Assembly: GCF_901000735.1 (NCBI RefSeq)
Contig: NC_081544.1
Span: forward strand, 23,997,692 to 24,061,691
DNA: 64,000 nt
Direction of reading: 5' to 3'
From: Corylus avellana
Taxonomy: Eukaryota > Streptophyta > Magnoliopsida > Fagales > Betulaceae
Program-made: the position numbers and the translations under genes
Shown: positions 51,190-63,893 of the stretch, piece by piece
How the letters are laid out: the number at the start of each line of letters is the position of its first letter
How positions within the stretch are numbered: position 1 is the stretch's first letter
The notes under the pieces: generated by a model
Told to the model about the DNA's origin: nothing
What the model saw: only the letters and a program-made list of their open reading frames with translations
Databases searched by the model: none

Positions 51190-51475
51190 TTGAAAGTGTA
51201 TCGTAGTGCCAATTTTCGTGAGCATGCTTTAACCAAATGGGTCGCTTTCCATCTTGTTTTTAAAAGTATTCCTACAAGATCTTCCCTATTCTCTCTTCCA
51301 TCCGGATTAGAAAAGGGAAAGATCTCCCCTATAGTCATTTTCCCTCATTCAATTAGTGTTTGGCAACTGTTCTTATTAGATCTTCCTACATTATTTGATA
51401 AAGCCGATCCCGGCCACTATTATTCATGTTCTTTGATAAGGACCATTTTGGTGTACATTCAGAGTTCTTAAATCC
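51190..51475 (+). pseudogene. Possible LINE RNase H terminus remnant
   Basis: The plus frame reads KVYRSANFREHALTKWVAFH and LVFKSIPTRSS, which resembles the C-terminal RNase H end of plant LINE ORF2 (pattern V-Y-R-x-A-N, then A-L-x-K-W). The resemblance is short and no tail or duplication was found. Confidence 0.35.
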
Positions 51476-52698
51476 AGTCATAAATTAATATACAGGCTTC
51501 CTAACAACTGCCTGGCCCCAATATTGTGTGTTGTTCATGCATTGCTTAGTCAATGCCCGACTACCCATCAACTTCGAAAGAATTAAATTAGCAATATATA
51601 TTGTTTGGCCTCATAACTAATAACATGTTAACGGATAAGGATAGAAATTCTTTATGATAAATGATGATTTGATTAAGGGATTTAGTTACTTTGATTTTGA
51701 TTTAAGGAATTGGCCGGTTTGTAAATGAAATTATTCAAATCTCCTGTAAAGCTCTATAAATACTTAAATAAACTTAGAATATTTAAGAGTCAAGCTGTCA
51801 AAATTTGTTTCTCCATCACCATCAATATATATAGATTATTTTGTTAGCAGAGAGAAGATACTGTTGGTGTTTAATGATAAAACAGATTTCGCAAAACCTG
51901 CAATGAGACTGGTTGAATGGTTTTGCACTAATTAATTAGATGCATATGCCATCTTGTAAACCTCACCTACCTAATGTTTAATAACTGAAATCTAATGAAC
52001 CTTTACCATTTTTAATCTCATCGAAAACTATCACTAAAAATATTTTCAAAGATGGTTGGGGGGTGGGGAGAAACTTAATTGTAAGCTAATTTATTATGAG
52101 ACTAAAAGAAAATACTATGAAAGAGGGAAGCTTTGCCATTTGTTAGGCTATTAGATCAAATGTGTAAACTCAATTAGAAATCATTGGTTTTTAACATATA
52201 CTTTAACTTTAGTTTATTAGACTTAGAAAATGTTTCCAAAATGATCGATCAAGTGAACTGAACCTAAGAAACCTATTAGAATATGCATGTATATAAAGGT
52301 AAGAGAGCAAGTTTCACATATATAGGATATATAGTAATCTTAAGTGTAAATGACTAATAAATTAAGCATAATCCAAACCCATACATTTTAAGAAAACATA
52401 TATATATATATACATCATGTGTCATGTACAGTTTTTCTATATGCAATTCCTTGACATGACTTTCAACTTGAACACATGCATCATTTGTCATTCTTGACAT
52501 GACTTTAACATTTACTTGCACATAATTAAGCATAATTTGTCATGACATTTGGCATCACTACCCTTGTCGCATGCTCGAGCCTTCTCCTTGATTGATCGGG
52601 ATTTACACAAAAACTTGAAACTTCAAGTTTCAACACCAATCTTCGGTCTTCTTTTAGCTGTCTCTTACGATTATGTCAAAATATATAATTATTGTTGG

Positions 52699-52878
52699 CA
52701 GGGGCGGAAGTAGACATTTAAGGGTGGGGGGACAAAATTTTAAGAAGTAACAATTTAGGGGTAAAAATTTAGTTTTGGGAGGACATTTCATAAAAAAATT
52801 ATAAATTTTAGGTGTAAAATTTAAAATTTTAAGGGTAATTTTAAAATTTTGGGGGGACTCTACACAGGTCTGCCCCTA
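52699..52878. mobile_element. hAT MITE with 8-bp target-site duplication
   Basis: ATTGTTGG is present at 52691-52698 and 52879-52886. The inverted ends are CAGGGGCGGA and TAGGGGCAGA. Eight-base duplications and CAGGGGCGGA ends fit hAT non-autonomous elements. 180 bp, with G-rich and T-rich internal sequence. Confidence 0.88.
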
Positions 52879-54322
52879 ATTGTTGGTCAATATAAGTATA
52901 TTTTAATTAAACATAGTTTTAGGTTGATGTTTTTAGCTGTTTTATATATATTAAAAGGATTTCAATTTCATATTGAGCTCTAAATATATATACACTAGGA
53001 GGAATTGAAGAAACCAATAAAGGAACTTGTGGAATAGGGATAATCACGAGGTCCCCTTTTCTCACATAAAAGCAAACATCCAACAGAGAAAGGCACGAGA
53101 GAATTCTATGACTTTGCAGAGGCCTGTGTTTTTAAGAAACAATCGCCTGGACCTAGTCATTGCGACCTCATTTGTGAGAAGGCATCACTTCTTTTGAAAT
53201 TATGAGGAACCCTAGTGACTAGTAATGTTCTCCAGGATATCATCTTTTGGGGCCGAGACGAGTGGTACCCTAGAGACTGTCCCTGTAGAAAGTTGGACAA
53301 ACTGATCTGATTGACGGCGAAGACTGGCGATTGTTCAACTCTTTGACAACATGAAAAAACCAAAATATTTTTATGTTGTAAATAAATGTAGATATTTATA
53401 GGTTAATATAATAATATGGATTGAATGAATATATAAGAAATATTTGTTGATTGTTTATCGTATAAGTTAAAAGTCAAAAAAAAAAAAAAAAAAAAAAAGA
53501 AGAAGTTTTACGTGGATGATTTTTTAACCTGTCACATCTATCAAACTTAATTACCATCTCCTATATCATACTCTTACTGAATGCGTCAAATTTATAGACT
53601 GCCCTTTCTTATAAGCAAAAAATTTGGATCTTATTTCATTTGAAGTCCACAAGCACTAGGGGCAAATATAAGGTATTATATATATATATAGATTTGATAA
53701 TGAAGGATTATTGTAAAGATTCTGTCTTAATTAAGACTTTAGATCTGGACAAATTAAGGTGGCCGGCTCTAAGAAAGCTTTACAACCCTTTGAAGAGTTT
53801 GCTAAATCCGTGATCAAGCTGAACAAAAATTATGATCGATTGTTTTCCCAATTTGAACAATTTAGTATTGGAAAAAGGAACAAAATCAGATGGAAAATAC
53901 ATTAATTGTATAAACATATAATTTGGTATATATATATAGCTTTATATGATTATGTCCATATTAACAATACAAAAACCAAACTGAAGTAATTAAACACATG
54001 TCATTTCGCTTATACATTTTCTTTCGAAGCAAATATTTCTGTGCAATGCAGTTCGATCGGGCTTGATAGAATCAGTAGAAGCAATAGATTAGCATCAAAA
54101 ACACAAGCTCAAACCACCACGTACGTACAGATGTTTCTGCCAAATCCCAGGAAATAAACTGTAACTGCACTATTGATCTTTCTGCCCAACACCAGAGACT
54201 GTGAATCTAATTGAGACCAAAATCAAATCCAAATTTCTTCCTCGAGAACCCAAGCTGAGAGATAATTTGCTCTAATTGAGAGTGATGAATCCTTTTTGGG
54301 TTGCTGTGGCTTGTGACTTCTC

Positions 54323-55450
54323 TCAAACACCACCTCCCAAGCCTCTTGCTTCTGATCCTTTCATGATTCTCAGCCTTTTGCAGGACGTCATGAACATACT
54401 GCAACAAGATCGTAGGTAGATTTGTAAGTAGTGAGACATATAAAGTCTGTACTTATTTTAAAAGCTTAAGCCGATGATAAAAGTGAATGAATTTAATGGT
54501 TTTAATTTATATTTTAACGCTCTTCTTTGCATGTGGACTCAATTTCTCTCTTACTAGGTGAAATGCAACACATAAAATATTTAATTGAAATGAGAGATGA
54601 AAATGAAAACATTGTTCAAACTCAAGATCTCTTCTATGATACCATGTTAAATTATTTTAATTTATATCCTAACAAGTTGGAGAGTGAGAGACAACTTACT
54701 CCCATGGAACATCTCCAACCAGCATCCAGTCACCATCTTTGTCTTCGTAAGTTGGTGCATATTCGGAACCCTTGTAGCCATCCCTCTCTGAATACTCACC
54801 TGGAAAAAGGCAAAAACCATGGTTATCAGTTTCACCCTCAGAAAACACCACCAAATTCGCAAGAAACAACTAACAACATCAAAACATTTAGACAACAAAA
54901 GCAACAAGAACAACCGATGTTGTTGTTAATTACCTATGGTGAATTTGAATATGTTCTCCAAAGCCTTGAGGAGTTCCGGATAGCCTTTGTAAATCCTCAG
55001 GTCAATCTTTCTCAGGTAAGGGGCTCCATCCATGCTTACTTTCACGTAAATCCCAGATGCCTCAGCCTCACTCTTCTTTGGCTGCAAGTTGTTTTTCCTG
55101 TAGGATCTGACCGGCGGCCACCCAACTATTTGCGTCCTGTCATGTCAAATAAGATGAATTTAATTATTTAATTTATATTTTAACATACATAAATTTAATT
55201 ATTTAATTTATATTCTAACGTGAACTTACTTGGCGGGAGGGGGAGTTTCATGATCATCAGCATGTTGAGCATCAGAAGCACTACCCTTTGATCCACATTC
55301 CTTGCTTGTGTCGGACAACTGCCGCTTGTTGTTGTTTCTTGCACCAAAAAGTGATGCTTCTTGAGAATCATGTGTCCCCGGCAACCCCAATCTAAGCTCG
55401 GTTGCCTTGAGGTTGAGCTCAATATTCTCATATGCCACCTTGCTTTCCAT
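54323..55450 (-). CDS. IAA4: Aux/IAA auxin-response repressor (IAA1-4 type)
   Basis: Exons on the minus strand: 55450-55230, 55136-54934, 54799-54700, 54398-54323; all GT-AG, 199 residues. Domain I, the EAR-type repressor motif, is LRLGL at 19-23 (TELRLGLPG), for TOPLESS binding. A Lys-Arg pair follows at 42-43. Domain II is the degron [14 protein letters not shown] (76-89), with the GWPPV core bound by TIR1/AFB receptors in the presence of auxin. Domains III/IV form the PB1 interaction fold: [19 protein letters not shown] (102-120) with its lysine at 106, and the acidic cluster [19 protein letters not shown] (159-177). The C-terminus [17 protein letters not shown] holds a nuclear signal. It acts in the nucleus by blocking ARF factors until auxin triggers its destruction. 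All key residues are present, so a functional gene is expected. IAA4 is chosen for size and gene order; IAA1-3 are close alternatives. Confidence 0.95.
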
Positions 55451-55544
55451 TTTGCGTATAATCTTGGACCAAAATTGTGATTGTTGAAAGAAGATGAAGG
55501 AAATGTGTAATGGGTTTTGGGAAGGTGGGAAATGGAAGGTTGAG

Positions 55545-55551
55545 TTTTATA
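55545..55551 (-). promoter_or_regulatory. TATA box of the Aux/IAA gene
   Basis: The minus strand reads TATAAAA about 95 bp upstream of the start codon, a normal distance for a plant TATA box with a short 5' UTR. Confidence 0.7.
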
Positions 55552-55648
55552 GGATATTAATAATTATAAAGAAGGTAGTGAATGGGGGAGGGGGGGCTTT
55601 GTTACTCTCGCAATATATGCATGAATTATGGACAAAGGCAAGCTAAGC

Positions 55649-55683
55649 TGTCGGTAGCAAATAGAACCAACTTTTAGGCGACA
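55649..55683. promoter_or_regulatory. Candidate auxin-response elements
   Basis: TGTCGG (55649-55654, plus) is the high-affinity ARF site. GCGACA (55678-55683) reads TGTCGC on the minus strand, giving an inverted pair about 200-235 bp upstream of the Aux/IAA start codon. Further GGGACA sites (TGTCCC on the minus strand) lie at about 55690 and 55800. Aux/IAA genes are commonly auxin-induced. Short motifs arise by chance, so this is suggestive only. Confidence 0.4.
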
Positions 55684-56360
55684 AGGGTGGGACAAGCTCA
55701 GCCGCCCATATGGAAGACTGTGGATTAAGTGGGACGGTCAAGATGCGTTTTGGGGGGTTGTGTGAGGGAAATCAGGAGCGTCGGTTTGAAGGAAAGGAGG
55801 GGGACATGCCCATGTGAACGGGGGTCCACATGGGTGTTTGGTATGGGCAAGCCATGGCCATGTGGGACTCTATTTTGGCAGAGTTTTCAATTGGTTTATG
55901 GATTATGGGGTACATCACATGTGAAATGCCATGTGTATATGGTCCGCCCAGCTGACATTCATTTCTATATATATATATTTTTTTTCCTTTTTATTTCTAA
56001 CCTAAGAATTTACTATTTGGATCCAGGCCTTTTATAATTAATTGGGCAAATACTATTTGTCATTCCCCTCACCATCTCCTCTCTCTTGTTTTTATTTTAT
56101 TATTATTATTTTTTTTTTGAAAAAATCAAAATGTTGAAAGAGAGAAGATGGTGGGGAGATGGTGAGGAGAATGTATTCTAGCATCCCTCAAATTAATTGA
56201 GATGATCGAAATTCAAAATAGATGTGCACTCAAATATCTGCATGTATTGGACCGTACCAAATTATTCCTTTTTTTTTTTTTTGGACATATTTCTTATTTG
56301 TTGTTCTTATATATATATATATTCTTCCTTATGGAGCTTATTTTGGTTTAACAATAACTT

Positions 56361-56733
56361 ATAGGGTAAAGTTCACTTAACCCTCTCAAACCATCACCTC
56401 AATGACAATTTACCTCTCCTAAACTATCAATTGCGATAATTTACCCATAAAACTACAAAAACAATGACAATATACTCCCAATTTTTAAAAAATGACAAAA
56501 CTACTCTTACTAAAATAAAAACAAAGTACTAACATTTTTTTTTTCAAACTTTTTAAGGGCATTTTTGTCTTATTAAAAATTTTATAGCGGTAATTTCGTC
56601 ATTTTGTTATCATTGGGTGATACATTGTCATTGTTTTAGTAATTTGGGAGATAAATTGTCGTAATTGATAGTTTGGGAGATAGATTATCATTGAGGTGAT
56701 AGTTTGAGACAGTTGAATGGACTTTATCCTAAT
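56361..56733. mobile_element. Fold-back MITE with about 150-bp arms
   Basis: The left arm (AGGGTAAAGTTCACTTAACC, CTCAAACCATCACCTCAATG, ACTATCAATTGCGATAATTT) is matched by the reverse complement of the right arm (AGGATAAAGTCCATTCAACT, CTCAAACTATCACCTCAATG, ACTATCAATTACGACAATTT). Nearly the whole 373-bp element folds on itself. Confidence 0.85.
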
Positions 56734-56871
56734 TTATATTTGTTGAATTCTTATTTTTGCTGTCCACTTCCTTATGTATTTTTTTTTTCTTCCTTATGCA
56801 GCTTATATTTGTTGTTCTTTTTTTTCATTCCCGGCCATTGCCAATTTAAAGCTTGAACAACTTTAGTTTTA

Positions 56872-57010
56872 AGGAAAGAGAAATAAACTATACACACTTT
56901 CACACTCTCAAGTACACATTTTTAGATGTAGCACTAAAAACCACAACTTTAAAGAAGACATAACTTGAGAGTGTGAGAATAAGAGTGTGTGTAGCGGGTC
57001 TCTTTCTCCT
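56872..57010. mobile_element. MITE with about 40-bp inverted ends
   Basis: The left end AGGAAAGAGAAATAAACTAT, then ACACACTTTCACACTCTCAA, pairs with the right end read in reverse: AGGAGAAAGAGACCCGCTAC, then ACACACTCTTATTCTCACAC and TCTCAA. The element is 139 bp. Confidence 0.75.
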
Positions 57011-57690
57011 ATATATCCGTCTCTATCCACCATCCATATATATTTCTTTTAAATTCACCATTAGAACTGTTTAGGGTGTAATCAATTTTTTTCTAAAAAA
57101 AACATAAAAAATGGACGATTAAAAAATAGGAGATCTCATGCATGCATATTCTCAAATGTGTAAGGTACCATGCATTAATTGTTGGTTGCATTATTAATTG
57201 GTTTGAGTAATGTAGGGATAGCAACATTGATGAAATCCAGAAAGTAAAGTACTGAAGTTTGTGGTATATATCTGATGAACATGGCAGAGGGAAGCTGTAA
57301 GGGTAAATTGCAGTACGTACTTGTGGTAGCAGTCTAGCAGACCTAAGAGCCTAGCACTTGCTCACTCCAAAACTGTTGGAAAGAAAGCGATCGATGCACA
57401 ACCAATTGAATCATATCTACCTCTACCATTAATTTGCAGATTTTGATCCACAAGAATTGCCAGGTTGGATATGATATGACGCATCAATAGCGTTGATAAT
57501 ACCGCGTTGGCATTGCAGTGAGGGCACCAAAGCTTTGACCAACTACTTGTGATACTCTCTGATTTGTGTTTGGAATCCTAGAAAGAAAACGTGTGGTTGA
57601 CATTGAATTCTTCTTCCCATCTTTCCTGCTTCAACTATCTATCTTGAATTCTTGTGGTATGTTCAATGTTGCAATTGCCACCTAAAAATT

Positions 57691-58080
57691 AGGTGAAAAG
57701 GTGGGCGGTTGATAACCAATCGCTAACTGCTAACTATTTTTGAAAGCGATTAAAAAAATTATTTACCGCCGAGTAGTTAAGTTAGTTGTTTTAAGTTTTT
57801 TCAAAATTGCTAACCGCTAACCGTTAACTGCCTATACTAGAAATAATGTTATATGTAGTATGATATTATTTTATTACCATAGAAACGACATCGTTTTGAT
57901 TTTTTTTTTTTAAACAATTTTTAAAATTTTTTCTTTTAAAAAGCTGTTAACGGTTATTAAAGTTACTAACCACTAACCACCGGTTAAGCGCCTAGCGGTT
58001 AGTGAATTTTACTAATCGCCTAGAAGGTTACGGTTAGCGATTTTAGCCAATAACCGCCAACTGTAACCACCTTTTCACCC
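57691..58080. mobile_element. Fold-back element with GGTGAAAAGGTGG ends
   Basis: Both ends read inward GGTGAAAAGGTGG followed by a GGCGGTT(G/A)TTGG-like block, and the interior repeats GCTAACCGCTAACCGTTAAC-type motifs in both orientations. About 390 bp, non-coding. The arms are imperfect, so it is an older copy. Confidence 0.75.
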
Positions 58081-58742
58081 TTATTAAAAATATTGGACAT
58101 CTATTCTTTCGGTGTTTGGACCGCCTCGAAAGTCTCTAGATGTATCAACTCTCGGGCACACTCGATTGTAAAATAGGCCGCTTCTCACTTAATATTTGAA
58201 AGCATTCTTGATAATTTTTCTTTCATTTATGCTTTGAAAATTAAGAGTGGCAAATACCCTCTCTTGTAATTGTTTTGTTGTTTGTTTTTCCTTCCCCTTT
58301 TTTCCCACACTTGAATTAAAAAAAAAAAAAAAAAAAGAAGAAGAAGAAGTTGCCTGGAAAGCACAAAATGAAATAAATCATGTATTAACCTCAATGTGAT
58401 TGATAAGCTTTAGAGTTCTAGGCACTCAATTGAAATGTTCATTTTTCAACCAAAAACAAAACCACACACACAAATGATGAGAGATCCAAACTTAGGACTT
58501 TTAGCTCTGATATTATTTTTCAACATGATTGTAGGTATATATTCCACAATATGGTACAGTGGTTCTATAATTAACATGTAAAAACAAGAGGCAGTTCTAA
58601 TGAAATAATTTATATTCTTGACAACTATAGTTAATTATGAATTAAGTATATGCTCTTGTTACTAATTATGAAGTTTAAGTGGAAATACTTTAAGAAAATG
58701 GAAAATTTTGTTGGGTGTCCCATGGGATGGGCCTAACTCCTT

Positions 58743-59147
58743 AAACATTCTCAACAGCTTCCTCGTTATTTTCTTTACATTTAAGGATTCAAACTACTTT
58801 TTGCTTTCCTATATCAAAATACACATCAATAGCTTTCATTAATCATTCTCTATATCATTAAAATATTTTTTTTTTTTTAATTATATTATATATATGAGAT
58901 GAGAGATGAGAGAGAATTGTAAGACATGAGAGGAGAGGAGAAAGAATCATTTTTTATTTATCTTAATAATCATAAGGATTACAATAATAGAACTAAAAAT
59001 ATTGAGTTCTATTGTAGCAATTATAATGATGAGAGTTTATTTAGAGAGTCTCTTATAAGATAAGATATTTTTTGTGTTTTTTTAAACATTTTTTTTTAAA
59101 ACTTAAAAAACATATTTTATTATAAAAAATCTACTGAGAATGCTATT
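58743..59147. mobile_element. Possible MITE with short CATTCTCA ends
   Basis: The left end ACATTCTCAACAG and the right end (reverse complement GCATTCTCAGTAG) match at 10-11 of 13 positions. The interior is AT-rich with GAGATGAGAGATGAGAGAG. The arms are short, so the call is weak. Confidence 0.35.
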
Positions 59148-62100
59148 AGACAAGATGACAAATATCCATCAACGACTTTAGCTGGGAGTGGCAGTACCTT
59201 TGAGGCACCCACAAACAAGCTAGGAGCACTGGACAAAATTAGGGTGTCAGAATTTTTATTTATTTATTGATTTTTCTTGCATTAAATCCGTGGGTGTCCT
59301 ATCCTCTTGCTAGGTTCCATTTTCTGGATCTTATCTGGCTAAGAACAATCAAATCATCCAGTGAGTAGTGAGCAGCTAGCTAGCTAGCTCCCCATTTTCT
59401 GTATAATATCTGGCTAGGACCACTTTTGCAAATACCTTGCAATTATATATTGGACCAAGATCACCTGTTTCAAAAGAATCGTATCCACCACCCTCTCGTG
59501 GTATACAAAATGTCTCCATAATGTTGGTGTGTAATACTATCATTAAATGATCACTTTGGATCATATGGGATTTGAAGGGCTGGTGGGTCTTTCACCGTGT
59601 AATCTTTGGATCCTGATTAGTTGTCTTGATTTCTACTGAAATCTTGATAGAACAACCAAAATTAAAAGAATGCATGCGGTTTTTACTGTTTTATGTTATT
59701 TTTGTACGATTCCAAGCAAGCAAGTGCTACCATTATCATGATCAGATAAAATAATCGTTATGATTGCATATTAGGAAAAAAAAACAAAAAAAAGTGGCCT
59801 CTCCATTGAGGGGAAAGAAAAGTCTAAATATTAATTAAAAAAAAAGATAATAAACTCATCCAAAGTGTTGTATTTAGTGGATCTAGAAATCTTGATGAAG
59901 CAAACTATATTTGGGGGTGAGCTTTGTTGTGTTATCCGGGAACAATATTTGTCAACCTATTCAAAGCTACGACAACTACATATACCAAAATTCCTCTCCA
60001 ACTATAAATACAAAAGGCTTTGTAGTTGTATCTAATTTCCTAGTGATAATCAACTTGGAGATAAAGATTTGGTTAACTATTTTGAAAATACTTTTCTGAT
60101 TTTAAAAAATTATTAATTCAAATGTCAGCAGTAAAGCCCACAAAAAAAAAAAAAAAAAACTTCAGTTTGGCCCCTTGAACTTTCAACTGATTTTATAAAC
60201 CTCCCTTCAATTTTCAAATCTCCCACTTTAGACCTCTAAACTTTGAATTGCTCACTTATGACCTATTTGTTAGTTTTTATTAAATCTTCACACAGTCCAC
60301 TTCAAATTTCGAAAACACCCAAAATTATAGCATTCACCTTAATCCAAAACAACATCGTTTTGGCCGGGCATCTTTTTTTTTTTAAAAAAAAAAAATAGAA
60401 AAAAAAGGCAAAATAAGTTTACGTATCAAATTTTCAAGTCTTATTGTGAAAAATTCTCATCCCTAAATAAAAAGTCAGTCTATAAATTTGGTCAAACCTG
60501 AGATGTGGTTCTGGTTCGGAGGATCCTACTCCAACCTGTAGTGGACCAGAAGAAGCGTGTGATGGAAGCGCGTGAAAAGGACGTTCCAGACAGGAAGATT
60601 TTAATGAGTTTGTGGGTCCCAACTCCCCGAGACACACGAGAGGTACAGTTGGGCCCCATCCTATGTTGTCCCGAAGCAGAAGCCGTGTTGTCCTAATAAT
60701 TTCCTACCCATTTGTTGTTGGTCCAAAACTCTAAAGCCACGTCTATCCACCAAGGACCATTCGTGGGCATCACTGTTGATGTGGGAGTGGGTCCCCGAGG
60801 AACCTGCGAAGATGGAACACCATCAATGATCATGGGACCCAGGTGTTTTTGTCCAGGTCAATTTTTGAGTTGCACTCGATCTTTTACCTGCTTCACAATC
60901 ACACCTACTTTCATTTTTAACTCCATTTGCATGGCCATCATCCAAACAATTTTGTCTTTAAGAGGAATTCAATTGCCTATTAGTTTGAATTTTTTTATAT
61001 CAAAAAAAAAAAAAAAAAGAAAGAAAAAAAAGATCCCGACCATTTTACCGTAAAATGGTTAGTTTTTTTCAATGGAGTTTACTTATTTGAACAGATTTTG
61101 GGTAATTCGTCTTTTTGTTCGATATGTGAACGGTAAACCCTTAAAGACTCGCTCACATTTACTGTTTAGTAAATATTAGAATTTGAAGAAAGAAAAAAAT
61201 TATTTTTCACAAGGGGCGGCCGGGATTTTGCTTTTCTTTCAATGGAGAAAATTAGCATCTATGTTAAAAAGGCATGTTCTTTGAAATCCAAGAACAATCC
61301 AGACATAACAAAAGAGAGCTCTTATAAGTATTAATTATGAGAAAGAAACCCATCAAGTTTTCAAACGAAAAAAGGAAAAAGAATGGAGTGTTTAAACAAG
61401 AACTTGTAAGTTGTTATCCAGCATTATCATTATTAATTAACTTATACAATGAGAGAACAAGGAAAAGGCTTTCTATGGTGCTTTTTCAAAGGAATAGTCA
61501 GTCATCTTTTGACTCTGAATTTTTTGTTATTTTGTGAATTTAAATTTTTAAACCAAAAAACGTGAATCTTGGCATGTTATGTTATCAGTTGGATTGTGAA
61601 AGGCCCGACAACGAACCAGTGAATTGGACATGGACCAAAAAGGCCTGTTTGAGCCTTAAGAAAAACATATATGTGAGCTTGGAAAACTCCTTCCCAACTT
61701 GGCCCAAATGCAGGATGGGCTGTCAATATATCTATATACCTTAATTAATTTGTTAATTTGTGATATATATATAGAGAGAGAAAGAGAGATCAAGACAAAA
61801 TGGTATGTCAACTATGAATTCAAAGATAATACCTTGATAACTTGTGACAATCATCTAAGTAACCAAATCAAGAAGATTCTTCTCTTTGATGGGAAATGAA
61901 AGGTGTCATGGATGACAATTTAATGCAACATACTATATTCCTATCCTACTTTATTCTTGTCACAGTTCATTCTATTGGGTTAATGTGGCAACTCTCAAAT
62001 TAATCTTTATAAAAATAATAATAATAAATTGAAGGATTGATGGCGCTGCCGCACCGCCTATTGAGATAGAAGTATAGTATATGTAGCATTATTCTTTAAC

Positions 62101-62284
62101 ATAAAGCTTGATTTCACTTCTTCTTCCCCCCCCTCCTTTTTTTTTTTTTTTTTTTTTTTGAGTTGCAAACAATGTGTTCTGAGTTTTAGGCCAACCAACT
62201 AATAATAAGAAAAATGCAAAATCAGCCTCTAAAGTTTCATAGATTTACAAATAACTCGTTGTATAAAAAGTTACTAAAAACTTC

Positions 62285-62660
62285 CGGTGGAAAGCAAAAT
62301 TAACAAATAAGTCATTACACCCAACTTTCATCCAAAATTTTGATAGATCGAATTGTATCACCAAATATATTGTGACACGTGTTTCCTACAATAAAAAAAA
62401 AATCATAAAAAGAAAAAAGTATAAATAAAAATAAAAATTGGGGGGTTGGATAATTTTGGGGTCGACCATCCCAAATTTCTCTTTCTTTTTCTTTTTTAAT
62501 TTAATTAATAATTAATATTTTCTTTTTTTTTTTTATAATTTTTTAGTGCAAGGGGCACATGACACAATATGATTGGTGTTGACATAGCACTCTGAGAGTT
62601 TTCATCAAAAGTTTGGACAGAAGTTGGGAACGGAAACCTATTTGTTAATTTTGTTTAATT
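62285..62660. mobile_element. Degenerate fold-back element
   Basis: GCAAAATTAACAAATAAGTC, then ACCCAACTTTCATCCAAAAT (about 62296-62340), is matched in reverse by CAAAAGTTTGGACAGAAGTT and CCTATTTGTTAATTTTG (about 62606-62652). A second inner pair is ATTGTGACACGTGTTTCC against the reverse complement of GGGGCACATGACACAATAT. The arms are interrupted; the borders are approximate. Confidence 0.55.
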
Positions 62661-63725
62661 ACTTAGTTACTGTTTACATCACAGGGTGTTACTTGCTCCA
62701 TAGACTGATTTTTATTTATTTTTTTCCTAATGATAATACATGATCATGAGATCCTGATCGATGCATGAACATGAAAAAAATAGTGAGTCAATTTCTTCTA
62801 AAGTTTCCCACTTTTTTCAATTTCTTCCTTGTACCATCGCCATATATATATGGCTCTCAAAATTTCTTTCTTCTGCACCTCTTAGGTTTGTTTACCAAAT
62901 GGTCCCCTGGGTGGCCTTCCCCATGATTATATTGTCCACCTAACTTGATGCCATAGAGGGGATAGAAAAAAGAAATTTTTTGGACTTGTAATTTAATTGA
63001 TTCCTCTAATCTCTTTCTAAAAAGCATGGTGATTCTTTTCCCACCCACTAAGCCGCTAAAGGATTTGGTATCCTCTTCGAGTTCATAATTAGTTCAACAA
63101 TCTTATATTTCTATAATCTGCCCCGGCCACATTATATATATATATATATGAATCTTCATCATGGGTGACTTCAGCTCAGAAAACAGAAGATTAATTAATA
63201 TAATTAAGGATTAATACAAAACCGCGTAAATTAATTAGAAGAATTAATGATATAGGAGCAAGAGGTATATTTTTAACTAGACATTCCAAGCAAAGAGTGC
63301 CCTGGTCAGCCCCCACCATGGTATCCAATGTCCCAAGTTCTACCAACATTTGGAATATTATTATTGTGGGGAGATTCTCATATATTTCTTTTGTAGGGCC
63401 AACATAATAAACTAGATGTGAGTGATGATAATTGTTAATTAACTAATGCCTCATTGTTATTCATATGTCTCCTTTGCAAAAGTCTCATATGGGATCAAAT
63501 CTGGATCTACCCCATTGAGATCATCATAGAGCAATTCTAAGCACCTGAATATTGAGATTGAGAGTATCACCAAAACACCTACTCACATTTATGGTAAATA
63601 ACTCTATGCTATCTACCTGTATTTGAAACTTGCAGGGAAAAAAGAAGAAGAAAGGGACGTAGTTTAATGTGTTGCACCCACTAGGTGTTGAGTGACACCA
63701 CGCAGAAGAATACAGTCTGTTTTGA

Positions 63726-63893
63726 ATAATGCTAGAATCCACACTCTTATCTCATTCCTATCTCACTTGACTAATATGTCAATACCATTAGTAATGATTT
63801 CTTTTATTTATAACACGAGCTGATCCAATGGGATGAACAATATGACGTCAGCCAAGTGAAATGAGAATTGATTATGTGAATTATAGCATGAAA
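63726..63893. mobile_element. Probable MITE
   Basis: The left end AATGCTAGAATCCACACTCT, with CATTCCTATCTCACTTGACT, matches the reverse complement of the right end (CATGCTATAATTCACATAAT, TCTCATTTCACTTGGCTGAC). About 168 bp, imperfect arms. Confidence 0.6.

Larger units (their letters stand above)
49065..54322. other. MNS4-Aux/IAA spacer, convergent 3' ends
   Basis: 5.3 kb between the two stop codons. It begins with MNS4 3' UTR and ends with Aux/IAA 3' UTR. It contains MITEs at 50654-50844 and 52699-52878 and a possible LINE RNase H remnant near 51190-51470. The minus frame 53363-53157 has no recognisable domain. No further gene was supported. Confidence 0.6.

Noticed and set aside
54527..55171. 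214-residue plus-strand ORF
   Set aside because: It is the antisense shadow of Aux/IAA exons 2 and 3.
60160..60330. Arm-like sequence (GGCCCCTTGAACTTTCAA and similar)
   Set aside because: No inverted partner seen nearby.
60505..61053. Two neighbouring ORFs in a locally GC-richer patch
   Set aside because: No family resemblance, no introns that link them, and no promoter signal. Left as unassigned.
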